A program made the position numbers and the translations under genes. A stretch of 64,000 nt of DNA, from the NCBI GenBank assembly GCA_002348315.1, contig DEAW01000038.1, positions 68,365-132,364 of the forward strand, given 5' to 3'. Position 1 is the first letter of the stretch, and every line of letters begins with the position of its first letter. This DNA is from Planctomycetaceae bacterium UBA2972. GTDB taxonomy: Bacteria; Planctomycetota; Planctomycetia; Pirellulales; Pirellulaceae. This document shows positions 9,125 to 17,372 of this stretch, piece after piece. The notes under the pieces were generated by a model, which saw nothing but the letters and a program-made list of their open reading frames with translations, was not told the origin of the DNA and did no database searches.

Positions 9125-10201
9125 TTAATCGTCGAGCGAACCCATGGATTCACGTAACTGATTGCGGTCGTGATCGATCAGCTGGTCAGACAACAACTGC
9201 AGGTTCCCAGCCAGAATCTGATCAAGCTTGTACAACGTTGCATTAATTCGGTGATCTGTCACTCGATTTTCCGGGAAATTATAAGTACGTATTCGTTGGC
9301 TTCGGTCACCGGAGCCAATCAAAGACTGCCGCTCACTGGCACGCTTTTCATGTTCTTGCTGTCGAAAGAGTTCATAAACTCGAGCCTGAAGGATTCGTAA
9401 CGCTTTGGCCAGATTCTTGTGTTGACTCTTTTCGTCCTGCATCGACACGACAATACCGGTTTCATAGTGGGTCAGTCGTACCGCAGAAGCTGTTTTATTT
9501 ACGTGCTGCCCGCCGGGTCCGCTGGCATGGAAAATATCTTTCCGGTAATCATCAGGCTTGATATCGATTTCTACATCTTCCGGCTCGGGTAGGACAGCCA
9601 CGGTGGCCGCCGAAGTATGGACTCGGCCCTTGGTTTCAGTATCCGGAACTCGCTGGACGCGGTGCCCTCCACTTTCGTATCCCAATTCTCGAAAGACTCC
9701 ATCTCCTTCAAACGTCAGCGTGATCTCTTTGAAGCCGCCGAGTTCGGTCGGGCTGGCTTCCATGATTTCAACTTTCCACCCTTTTGTTTCACTGTGACGC
9801 TTGTACATTTCATACAGATCCCGAGCAAACAGAGCGGCTTCGTCTCCACCTGTTCCCGCGCGGATTTCCATAACACATCGTGTTCGGGTGGCGTCATCTC
9901 CTCCGATGGTCATATCCAGCAGTTCAGCCCAATACTCCTCACGGCGTGCTGTGACCGGTGGGATTTCCATTTCGGCCAGTTCGCGTTCTTCAGGATCTTC
10001 GCTGGCCGCCATTTCTTTTAGCTCAGCAAGTTCTTCAACAACGTTTTTGAAATTGCGATATAAGTTGACTAGTTTTGCCAGCCCGCCATGTTCCCGAGCG
10101 ACTGCTGCAAGCTTACTGGAATTTCCTAAGACCTCAGGGTCGATCATCATGCCCTCGAGTTCCAGAAACCGAGCCAGTTTTTCTTCGAGCATTTCCCGCA
10201 T
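9125..10201 (-). CDS. prfA: Peptide chain release factor 1
   Basis: The 358-residue protein has the catalytic GPGGQHVNKT (GGQ about 229-231), which enters the peptidyl-transferase centre to hydrolyse peptidyl-tRNA. RVPDTETKGRVHTS follows the RF1 pattern, as does the C-terminal YNFPENRVTDHRIN. RF1 reads UAA and UAG. The ATG at 10201 is preferred over a TTG two codons upstream. It sits between rpmE and prmC on the same strand. Confidence 0.96.
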   Translation of the reverse strand: MREMLEEKLARFLELEGMMIDPEVLGNSSKLAAVAREHGGLAKLVNLYRNFKNVVEELAELKEMAASEDPEERELAEMEIPPVTARREEYWAELLDMTIGGDDATRTRCVMEIRAGTGGDEAALFARDLYEMYKRHSETKGWKVEIMEASPTELGGFKEITLTFEGDGVFRELGYESGGHRVQRVPDTETKGRVHTSAATVAVLPEPEDVEIDIKPDDYRKDIFHASGPGGQHVNKTASAVRLTHYETGIVVSMQDEKSQHKNLAKALRILQARVYELFRQQEHEKRASERQSLIGSGDRSQRIRTYNFPENRVTDHRINATLYKLDQILAGNLQLLSDQLIDHDRNQLRESMGSLDD

Positions 10202-10290
10202 GGGCAAGCGATCCTTGGTGATTAATAGGGTTAATGCCCTGAGAGGCGGTGTATTGGATTAAAAGGCGAGTCTCTAAAGACTAAATGACA

Positions 10291-10323
10291 AACGCAGTGA
10301 TCAGCAAGGCCGATCACTGCGTT
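10291..10323 (-). terminator. Perfect 12-bp hairpin between rpmE and prfA
   Basis: AACGCAGTGATC at 10291-10302 pairs perfectly with GATCACTGCGTT at 10312-10323 around a 9-base loop. It lies 57 bases downstream of the rpmE stop. On the minus strand the stem is followed only by a weak T-containing stretch, so it may be a leaky terminator or an mRNA-stabilising or processing hairpin that lowers prfA expression relative to rpmE. Confidence 0.6.
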
Positions 10324-10379
10324 CGTTGTCTTCTCAGTGACACATCAGTTGACACTGCATCGGCCACATTAAGCAGTTG

Positions 10380-10598
10380 CTATTTTTTCTTTCCGTAGGA
10401 ACCAGCAGCAAACTTGGTTTTGAATTTCTCAATTCGTCCGGCGGTATCAACAAATTTCAGTTTACCGGTGTAGAACGGGTGGCATTGTGAGCAAATGTCG
10501 ATTTTCAACTCGCTACGAGTACTACGCGTGGTGAAGGAATTGCCACAACCACAGCTAACACTTGTTTCGACGTAATCAGGATGAATGCCTTCTTTCAT
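10380..10598 (-). CDS. rpmE: 50S ribosomal protein L31 (zinc-binding form)
   Basis: The 72-residue protein matches the zinc-containing L31 type: MKEGIHPDY at the start, CGCG (one Cys pair) near 16-19, and CSQCHPFYTGK with the second Cys pair near 37-41. The C-terminus is Lys-rich. L31 bridges the two ribosomal subunits. All four Cys positions are present, so this is the zinc-dependent rather than the zinc-independent paralogue. Confidence 0.96.
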   Translation of the reverse strand: MKEGIHPDYVETSVSCGCGNSFTTRSTRSELKIDICSQCHPFYTGKLKFVDTAGRIEKFKTKFAAGSYGKKK

Positions 10599-10783
10599 CG
10601 TTCTTTTCCAATGTATTGATTTGTTTTAGTTGAGGACCGATTTATGGGGTGTTCGATACAGTGAACGCCACAGCTTATTGGTCAAACAACTGAATATAGT
10701 CCGAATAACAGGTTTCGACAAGAACCGCCTTGGAACATTAGGATATTAATTTCACCCTTGAAAATGCGGTAAATGAAGTGTGA

Positions 10784-11923
10784 TTATCGTTGTTGTGCCA
10801 GCTCTTGAAAGAGATCGTATCGTGCTTTCATTTCCATCAGGCTATCATTGCCAAACTTGTCGCAAAAGGCAGTTGCCACTTCGAATGCAACGACATTTTC
10901 AATAATGATGGCGGCTGCTGAGACGGCACAAACGTCAGAGCGTTCGTAATTCGCAACTTCCTTCTCTTTCGACTCCAGATTGATGCTTTCAAGTGCCTTT
11001 CGCAGCGTGCTGATCGGTTTCTTGGCGGCTCGGACCACCAACGGCTGGCCATTGGTCATCCCGGCTTCCAGTCCACCGGCGTTATTGGTAGGACGTTCAT
11101 AACCGAGTGTCGGTGAATCTTTTTTGATTTCGTCGTAAGTGATTGGATCATGTACCTGGGAGCCAGGTCGTCGAGCCGCTTCAAATCCTAATCCGATTTC
11201 GACTCCTTTAATCGCCTGAACAGCCATGACAGCCTGAGCAATTTTTCCGTCCAGTTTACGATCCCATTGAGCATGTGTGCCCAGACCAAATGGCAGTCCT
11301 TCGATACGTACTTCCAGGACTCCGCCGAGCGTATCACCGTCGCTACCGGCCTGATCAATCAAAGCACAGATTTCAGCGTCCTGGTCCGGGTTGAGCGAGT
11401 AAACATCGCTCTGCTCCCGATACGACCGGAGTTGCTCGATATCACCTTCTTTGGGATCAATCGAAATTCCACCTAATTCGGAAACATATCCGATACACTC
11501 GATTCCAAATGGTTTGAGAATCTGTTTTGCCAGCCCGCCTGCTGCGACACGGACAGCCGTTTCACGTGCACTAGCGCGTTCGAGGATATTTCTGATCGAC
11601 CCAAGATACTTAACGGCACCGGTTAAGTCTCCATGCCCTGGTCTGGGACGTTCCAGATCCTGCATGCGTTCCAGTTTGTAATCTTTGTTTATGACCTGCA
11701 GTGTTACAGGTGACCCCATCGTGACGTTTTTCCAGATGCCTGTCAGAACTTCAACCTGATCGGTTTCGATCTTTTGACGGCCGCCACGTCCATATCCTCC
11801 CTGACGCATTTTCAGGTCGTAATTGATTGCCTCGAGGTCCAATTCGATACCCGCAGGAAAGCCGTCAACAAGCGCTAAAAGCGTTTTGCCGTGTGATTCT
11901 CCTGCTGTCCAGTAACGTAACAT
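10784..11923 (-). CDS. aroC: Chorismate synthase
   Basis: The 379-residue enzyme converts 5-enolpyruvylshikimate-3-phosphate to chorismate using reduced FMN, the last step of the shikimate pathway. Visible signatures are the N-terminal TAGESHGKTL, RPGHGDLTGAVKY (about 91-103), RASARETAVRVAAGG (about 116-130) and the C-terminal TNNAGGLEAGMTNGQP. It is the first gene of a minus-strand cluster with rpmE, prfA and prmC. The other aromatic gene here, DAHP synthase, lies 46 kb away with its own attenuator. Confidence 0.96.
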   Translation of the reverse strand: MLRYWTAGESHGKTLLALVDGFPAGIELDLEAINYDLKMRQGGYGRGGRQKIETDQVEVLTGIWKNVTMGSPVTLQVINKDYKLERMQDLERPRPGHGDLTGAVKYLGSIRNILERASARETAVRVAAGGLAKQILKPFGIECIGYVSELGGISIDPKEGDIEQLRSYREQSDVYSLNPDQDAEICALIDQAGSDGDTLGGVLEVRIEGLPFGLGTHAQWDRKLDGKIAQAVMAVQAIKGVEIGLGFEAARRPGSQVHDPITYDEIKKDSPTLGYERPTNNAGGLEAGMTNGQPLVVRAAKKPISTLRKALESINLESKEKEVANYERSDVCAVSAAAIIIENVVAFEVATAFCDKFGNDSLMEMKARYDLFQELAQQR

Positions 11924-11960
11924 AGCTTGTGTATTCTCAATGAGGTATTTGTTGGGTTCT

Positions 11961-11990
11961 TACCACTAGTTCAGTTTAACTCGAGTGGTA
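11961..11990 (-). repeat. Inverted repeat upstream of aroC
   Basis: TACCACT (11961-11967) pairs with AGTGGTA (11984-11990). AGTT/AACT pairs continue the stem inward with a two-base bulge and a six-base loop. It lies 38-67 bases upstream of the aroC start. On the aroC strand a T run precedes the stem rather than following it, so it is not a standard terminator; an operator or mRNA structure is possible. Confidence 0.4.
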
Positions 11991-12063
11991 AAAAACGGAT
12001 AGGTGCGTTAGAAATGAACGCTTGGGATAGTTAACCATCTAGTATTAGCATCGGACCATTTAC

Positions 12064-13071
12064 ATGACGGGTGTCGTCGAACGATTAAAAAAACGCTGGT
12101 TTCTCATTTCTTTGGTGATAGTCTTCAGCGTGGGGCTCGTTTTCCACGATTCCCTGACACCCATTCCTGAGATGAAGTTGTTACGCAGTACGATCGTGTT
12201 TGTCGTATTGTATCTGATGGCTCTGCCTTTGAGCCTGAAAGCCATTAGCTCCGGACTACGTCGGCCAGCCGGCGCTCTATTGTCGATTGTGATGAACTAT
12301 GGCCTGCTGCCACTGGTTGCCTATGCCGTGTCTCTCGCAATAACAGACGCTCAGGTTTCCAAAGGCCTGTTGGTTGCTGCTGTGACCCCCTGTACCCTGG
12401 CTTCCGCTTCCGTCTGGACACGCAAAGCGGGAGGAAACGACAGCGTTTCGATCTTAGTGACCCTGCTTACTAATTTGTTATGTTTTCTGATCGCGCCCTT
12501 GTGGCTGTTGTTTTACTTTGGCAGCAGCGAGGGAGCCGAAGCAATTTCGATCAACGCGATGGTGGTTAAGTTGGGGACGTTAGTTGTGCTGCCGATGGCA
12601 CTGGCGCAGATTACCCGAGTTCACAAACCTACGGCAACGTGGTCGACCGATCATAAAAAGTACTTTAGCATCGCTGCCCAATGTGGAATCCTTTCGATGG
12701 TCTTCATGGGAGCGATCAAAGTGGCTCCGGAGTTGATCGCAGCAGGTACGAACAAAGGCCTGATGCTCGTACTGGTCACCGTTGTCAGTGTACTTGTTGT
12801 GCATAGCAGCGTGTTCTGGGTAGGCCTGTGGACTGGTAAAGCTTTGCAATTGCCGCGGGAAGACTATATTGCGGTGGGATTTGCTGGAAGCCAGAAGACG
12901 TTGATGGTGGGGCTGTTGATTTGTATGGAACTAAAAGTATTGGTCATACCGATGGTGCTCTATCACGTCTGCCAGCTGTTTATCGATACAATTTTCGCAG
13001 ACCACCTGGTGGAACAAACCAAAGCCGAAGATGAGGCCCACGTTGAGTCGCAGTCCGTTGAATCTCCTTAG
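12064..13071 (+). CDS. Bile acid:sodium symporter family permease (SBF-like)
   Basis: The 335-residue protein has about nine or ten hydrophobic segments across its whole length. It carries the SBF-like hallmarks TPCTLASASVWTRKAGGNDSVS (about 117-138) and GFAGSQKTLMVGLLI (about 277-291), with helix-breaking Gly/Ser/Pro in the two crossover regions. Family members are secondary transporters, usually Na+-coupled, of organic anions. The substrate cannot be inferred. The stop overlaps the stop of the convergent AsmA-like gene by four bases. Confidence 0.85.
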   Translation: MTGVVERLKKRWFLISLVIVFSVGLVFHDSLTPIPEMKLLRSTIVFVVLYLMALPLSLKAISSGLRRPAGALLSIVMNYGLLPLVAYAVSLAITDAQVSKGLLVAAVTPCTLASASVWTRKAGGNDSVSILVTLLTNLLCFLIAPLWLLFYFGSSEGAEAISINAMVVKLGTLVVLPMALAQITRVHKPTATWSTDHKKYFSIAAQCGILSMVFMGAIKVAPELIAAGTNKGLMLVLVTVVSVLVVHSSVFWVGLWTGKALQLPREDYIAVGFAGSQKTLMVGLLICMELKVLVIPMVLYHVCQLFIDTIFADHLVEQTKAEDEAHVESQSVESP

Positions 13072-14216
13072 CGATTCAGAGCATCCTGTAGCGTTGCTGA
13101 ACGGATAACCGCATCCGGTCGATCTCCCAGGATGGGGCCATTTTTGTGTCTTAGAATAGCGCCAATGTGAGCACCATCCGATTCACCTTTTAAGGTGAAA
13201 CCTGTTGGGTCCCAGCTGAATTCACAGTGCAACGACTCGTAGGGAATGTGCTCCTCTTTGATATCGCCCATCCATCTCAGCTGAAGTTTAGAAGCAAGTT
13301 CGGGCAGCCAGTTTCTGGCGATCATTCCTGCATGGCCGGTCATGACAGCCGACAGCCGTTTCCATTGATTGTTGTTGCAGACGGCTCGCTTTATGTCCAG
13401 GCTGGCTGTTCCCGTGATGGATTTGCCATCAGACGTTGGGAAGATGCTGCTGAGATCGATGTTCTCGATCTTTCCTTCTGCTGCGAAATCGACTTCGGAT
13501 GTGAATTGTCCAGGAGCATACTTGCTGATTAATTGTCCGTTGAAGGTAGCATGTCTTCCAAGATCGACAGTTGTTGGCAAGGCGTCGGTTACGACTTGCA
13601 GTGGTAATGAATTGCCATTGGTTTGCAGTAAGATCGTCGTGGCGACAGGGTGCTGGTGCGTTCGAGAGATTTGTACTGCGAGTGGGGTCGGCTGGCTGCC
13701 CCAATTCACCGTCATTTGAGACGAGCTTGCATCGAGTTGGATGAGAGCCGCTATGGAGTTGAGTTCTTCAACCGGCAAGTCGTTTAGTAATGTGAGTCCG
13801 ATCTTAATTTTAAACTGTTGCGTTTGCTTGATGGCAAGCACATGCTCATTCCACCAGTTAATCCACCCGACCGGACTGGTGTCGGAAATTTGTATTGTAT
13901 GGATGTTGAGTCTGGTTTCCTCGTCTCCCTGCTCCACTTCGATGTGGTTAGCTCGACAGATCAGTCGACCGGATTCCTTGTCGGTAACCCGTACATCCTC
14001 TAGCGTGGTTTTGCCGGGGTGAAGAAAGTGGACATGGCCGATGTCAATATTACTGTGCGTGGCTGCACTGAGTTGCTCGATCCACTGCCCTCGCAGCCAG
14101 GCCTGGCCTAATTGCGTGTGACGCAGCATCAGCGTTCCCCCAATGATAAAAGAGGGAAGGAGGATACCTGCTGTAAATAGCAGGCGGTTAAGGATGCGTC
14201 GACTCTTGTTCTTCAT
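13068..14216 (-). CDS. AsmA-like membrane-anchored protein
   Basis: The 382-residue product has a basic N-terminus and one hydrophobic segment (about 12-32), then a long beta-rich extracytoplasmic domain. Phrases such as ATFNGQLISKY, SLDIKRAVCNNN and FTLKGESDGAHIGAI resemble the repeated strands of AsmA/DUF3971-type proteins, which handle lipids or outer-membrane assembly. The similarity is structural in feel rather than motif-based, so the family call is tentative. The ATG at 14216 is chosen over a TTG at 14225. It lies 95 bases downstream of the ccsA-like gene. Confidence 0.6.
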   Translation of the reverse strand: MKNKSRRILNRLLFTAGILLPSFIIGGTLMLRHTQLGQAWLRGQWIEQLSAATHSNIDIGHVHFLHPGKTTLEDVRVTDKESGRLICRANHIEVEQGDEETRLNIHTIQISDTSPVGWINWWNEHVLAIKQTQQFKIKIGLTLLNDLPVEELNSIAALIQLDASSSQMTVNWGSQPTPLAVQISRTHQHPVATTILLQTNGNSLPLQVVTDALPTTVDLGRHATFNGQLISKYAPGQFTSEVDFAAEGKIENIDLSSIFPTSDGKSITGTASLDIKRAVCNNNQWKRLSAVMTGHAGMIARNWLPELASKLQLRWMGDIKEEHIPYESLHCEFSWDPTGFTLKGESDGAHIGAILRHKNGPILGDRPDAVIRSATLQDALNR

Positions 14217-14311
14217 ATTGGGCAATCGGGAATGACTGGTACAATACGTACCTCATATGCGATGCCAAAGAATAGCAAAAACCACAATCTCAGGGCAAGC
14301 AGAGCCTGAAC

Positions 14312-17300
14312 TTAGTTGTCTTGCTCACTTGTCGCTGCATCATCCAGGTTGACGTCCGGCGTCTGGTCAGCTGTCGCTATTCGTTTGCCGATTCCGGCAA
14401 TGCCAGCTTTATAGCGTCCCCAGGCCAAACCCAGAAAAGCCCAGTTGATCACGACAACCAACGCCACACTGCCGATAGCACGACTCGCGTTTTCCCCTGC
14501 TCCGTAGGAGTGTAGTCCTACCGAACCGGTATCGGAGAGCAGCGGTAACCCAAAGTTTACTCCGACCCAGCTCATCATAATCATGGAGAAACCGGCGATC
14601 GTGCCAGCCACCATGCCAAAGTTGTTAAGCCAGCCGGCAAATCGGGCGTGCAGGAAGGCAAGGTAAATCAGAAGTGATATTAATGCCCAGACTTCTTTAG
14701 GGTCCCAACCCCAGAACCGTCCCCATGAGACGTCAGCCCAAAGCCCACCGAGGATAGTGCCTACGGCCAGTAATAACACGGCAACCTGAATAGAACGATA
14801 ACAGTACTGAGCCAGCGACGAGCACTGTTCCGGTGGTCGGTATCTCCCCGTCGCGGCTCCACCGGCAGGTGGGCGATATTTTCCGAAGATGTAGTATCCT
14901 AGTGCAATATTGCCTAGTCCCAGAGCCAGACCGCCTGCCCCGTAGCTGGCAACAATTGTCAATACGTGGATAGTGAGCCAAAAATTTGATCGTAGTACAG
15001 GCTGCAACGGTGAAAAGTTTTCACTAACGATTTGAGCGTCTGCGGGCAGGCTGTTACTGAGCAATAGCACAAGCCCTCCGATTCCGGTCATAAACGTTCC
15101 GCCAATTCCAAAGAAGCGGCGTTTGTGCATTTCATTAAAGGCCATGCGGGCACTGGACTCGTCCGACCGACGATGGAAATAATCCTGAATAATTAATACC
15201 GGACTGATCAGCGAAGCCAGAATGAATCGGGGAATGATCCAAAGTGTTAATAGCAGGCAAATGATTCCGACTGCCCAGACGCCGACACGGTTGATACTTA
15301 GCCAGTCAGAAGGTAGCAATTCGAAGTAGGAACGCCCCCCGTCTCCATAAGGCTTCTGTGTCAGATAGTAAAAGAGCAGGCAAATCAGAGCCGCTCGTAA
15401 AACAGTGTTGATGTAGCCGGCTTTCGTCCAGATTGCCTCGGCAAATCGTCCCGTTTGTTTGTCTGTTAGGTTGCGGGCTTCATTGAAAAATGGAATGTCT
15501 TTCAGGAAGGGAGCCGCAGTCATTCGCCAGGAGTCTTTGATACCGTTAAGCGTGATCGGTGTAAGCAGGAACCAGGCCGCCAGCAGGGACACAATAAACG
15601 GAACGAAAATAATGGTCTCGTACATATTGGTCACCGGTGCCCAACCAGTAATCGTAACTCGCAGATAAAATCCATAGACGGTCCAGAGCAAGCCGATGAT
15701 GAGTGTCGTGATGCCACTGTAAAAGGCGATCCGTTTCACCGAATCTGCGCCGAACGACAATGCAAATGCAATTAATGCCAGGAAACTAAAGACGGCCGTG
15801 TATTGAAACGGTTTACTGTCGTTGTACTTGATTTCAGCCTTTACTTTGTTGAATGCTGCACCGGTCGGATAGGCCGTGTACTGCATGACATCCGGGTCGG
15901 TATTGGTCGAGCTCAACGTGTTGCTGATAGCAGCGTCCCGGGCTGTCGTGGCTGACTCGCCAAGATCTTGTAAAGCTTCGAGTAATTTAGCTTCGACAGT
16001 ATCAAAGGCATCACTGTTTCGAGAGGTGTAGGCGTCTGAAACTTCTTTCCAGATTCGACGTACTTGTTGGATTTCGGATTCATCAAAGGAGGCTAGGAGT
16101 CCGATTTTCATCGTGGCATCTTCCGATGGCAGAGCATCATGCAGTACAGCCTGCAGGCTTAGCCAGGGCTGCGAATTACGGCCTTCATCCCGGTTTTTGG
16201 CAAGCGTATAGGGATTGGCCGAAGGGATTACCAGCATGGTGTGTCGATTGGCATACAGCACTTCCTGTAACTGCAGCGAGAGCAAATACAGTTCATGGGC
16301 TTTGGTACTCATCTCCCGAAACTCGACCTGAAATTCATCAAGTTGAGCTTTGGATAGACCCAGCGGTGAATTTCGCAATTGTTCGAGTAAATTGGTGAAG
16401 TTAGAAACCAATTCGTTGGTGTAATAGCAATAGGCTCGGACATCACTTGCGATTTCGGCGACCGCCATTTTTTCCGGGGTCGTGATTTCCTTAATATATT
16501 CCTGATCCGGCAATGGGAATCCCAGGATCTTGGCAGATTTGATCTGCATCAATTCCGAATAAGCCAATGATTGATTGATACTTCGTGCGAGTAGTTGCCC
16601 CGGAGACGTGCCTCCCGGCTGCTCGGCTGCTTGCCCTCCAAATCGCTGTGCATGACCGTTGAGGCGATCAAAGAGACTTTGCTGTTCACCCTGCTTTACT
16701 TCATTGAGCAGGTCGACAATGTTGCGTACGATCGTGCAGAAATTTTTTCGATCTCCGGGCTCGGCAATGCGAATTTCGCCGGTTAAAGGAGCGTTGGCCT
16801 GCAGGGAAACTCCGCGGTAGGTATCGAGCCTTCCGAGGACCTTTTCAATGAGTTTGAACTCAGAAGAGTCAGCGTTGCTCTGATCGGCCAACCAGTTTTT
16901 CAGTGACTCAGATTCCTTTAATTCTGCCGGAGAGACATATTTAAATGTAAGGTCAGCGACCTGCACGCCAATGATTTCCCGTACATCATTATGAGCGGCA
17001 TAGATAAAGGGGACCTTCTCCCAGCGTTCCGGTTCGGTCATCCAGCTGAGGACAATTTCCGTTGCCGTCCACTTTACTTCCGTTTCGGGAAAAAGGTGGG
17101 CGATGTCTTTGTTTTCTTCATAGCCTTGCGGGAAATAAAGCTGCATATCGAGTTTGATGTAGCCTTTGGTGGTGTTGCAAACCTGTTCAAGCATCTCTTT
17201 AGCGTAGGAGTCGAAGGGCTTTATCCGACCCTGATGGAAGACCGGGATTTCCCGAAATTCATCCAGAGTGATTTCATCTGCCTGAAGATTGCCAAGACAG

Positions 17301-17365
17301 AGAAGCATCGCAAGGAGACTGCTAAGGAATCCGGATTGTAGTTTTGAATAATGCATAGTTGTCAT
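14312..17365 (-). CDS. Cytochrome c biogenesis protein, CcsA/CcmF-type, with large N-terminal domain
   Basis: At 1017 residues this is about three times the usual CcsA length. A signal peptide (1-29) leads into a soluble, probably extracytoplasmic domain of about 480 residues. Multiple membrane segments then run from about 530 to the end. The last third contains the haem-handling tryptophan-rich motif WGRFWGWDPKEVWAL (about 880-894) and the typical LLIYLAFLHAR. CcsA with ResB forms the system II machinery that exports haem and ligates it to CxxCH apocytochromes. The ResB-like gene ends 7 bases upstream, so the two are co-transcribed. The N-terminal half resembles nothing I can name. Confidence 0.85.
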   Translation of the reverse strand: MTTMHYSKLQSGFLSSLLAMLLCLGNLQADEITLDEFREIPVFHQGRIKPFDSYAKEMLEQVCNTTKGYIKLDMQLYFPQGYEENKDIAHLFPETEVKWTATEIVLSWMTEPERWEKVPFIYAAHNDVREIIGVQVADLTFKYVSPAELKESESLKNWLADQSNADSSEFKLIEKVLGRLDTYRGVSLQANAPLTGEIRIAEPGDRKNFCTIVRNIVDLLNEVKQGEQQSLFDRLNGHAQRFGGQAAEQPGGTSPGQLLARSINQSLAYSELMQIKSAKILGFPLPDQEYIKEITTPEKMAVAEIASDVRAYCYYTNELVSNFTNLLEQLRNSPLGLSKAQLDEFQVEFREMSTKAHELYLLSLQLQEVLYANRHTMLVIPSANPYTLAKNRDEGRNSQPWLSLQAVLHDALPSEDATMKIGLLASFDESEIQQVRRIWKEVSDAYTSRNSDAFDTVEAKLLEALQDLGESATTARDAAISNTLSSTNTDPDVMQYTAYPTGAAFNKVKAEIKYNDSKPFQYTAVFSFLALIAFALSFGADSVKRIAFYSGITTLIIGLLWTVYGFYLRVTITGWAPVTNMYETIIFVPFIVSLLAAWFLLTPITLNGIKDSWRMTAAPFLKDIPFFNEARNLTDKQTGRFAEAIWTKAGYINTVLRAALICLLFYYLTQKPYGDGGRSYFELLPSDWLSINRVGVWAVGIICLLLTLWIIPRFILASLISPVLIIQDYFHRRSDESSARMAFNEMHKRRFFGIGGTFMTGIGGLVLLLSNSLPADAQIVSENFSPLQPVLRSNFWLTIHVLTIVASYGAGGLALGLGNIALGYYIFGKYRPPAGGAATGRYRPPEQCSSLAQYCYRSIQVAVLLLAVGTILGGLWADVSWGRFWGWDPKEVWALISLLIYLAFLHARFAGWLNNFGMVAGTIAGFSMIMMSWVGVNFGLPLLSDTGSVGLHSYGAGENASRAIGSVALVVVINWAFLGLAWGRYKAGIAGIGKRIATADQTPDVNLDDAATSEQDN

Positions 17366-17372
17366 CAGGGGG

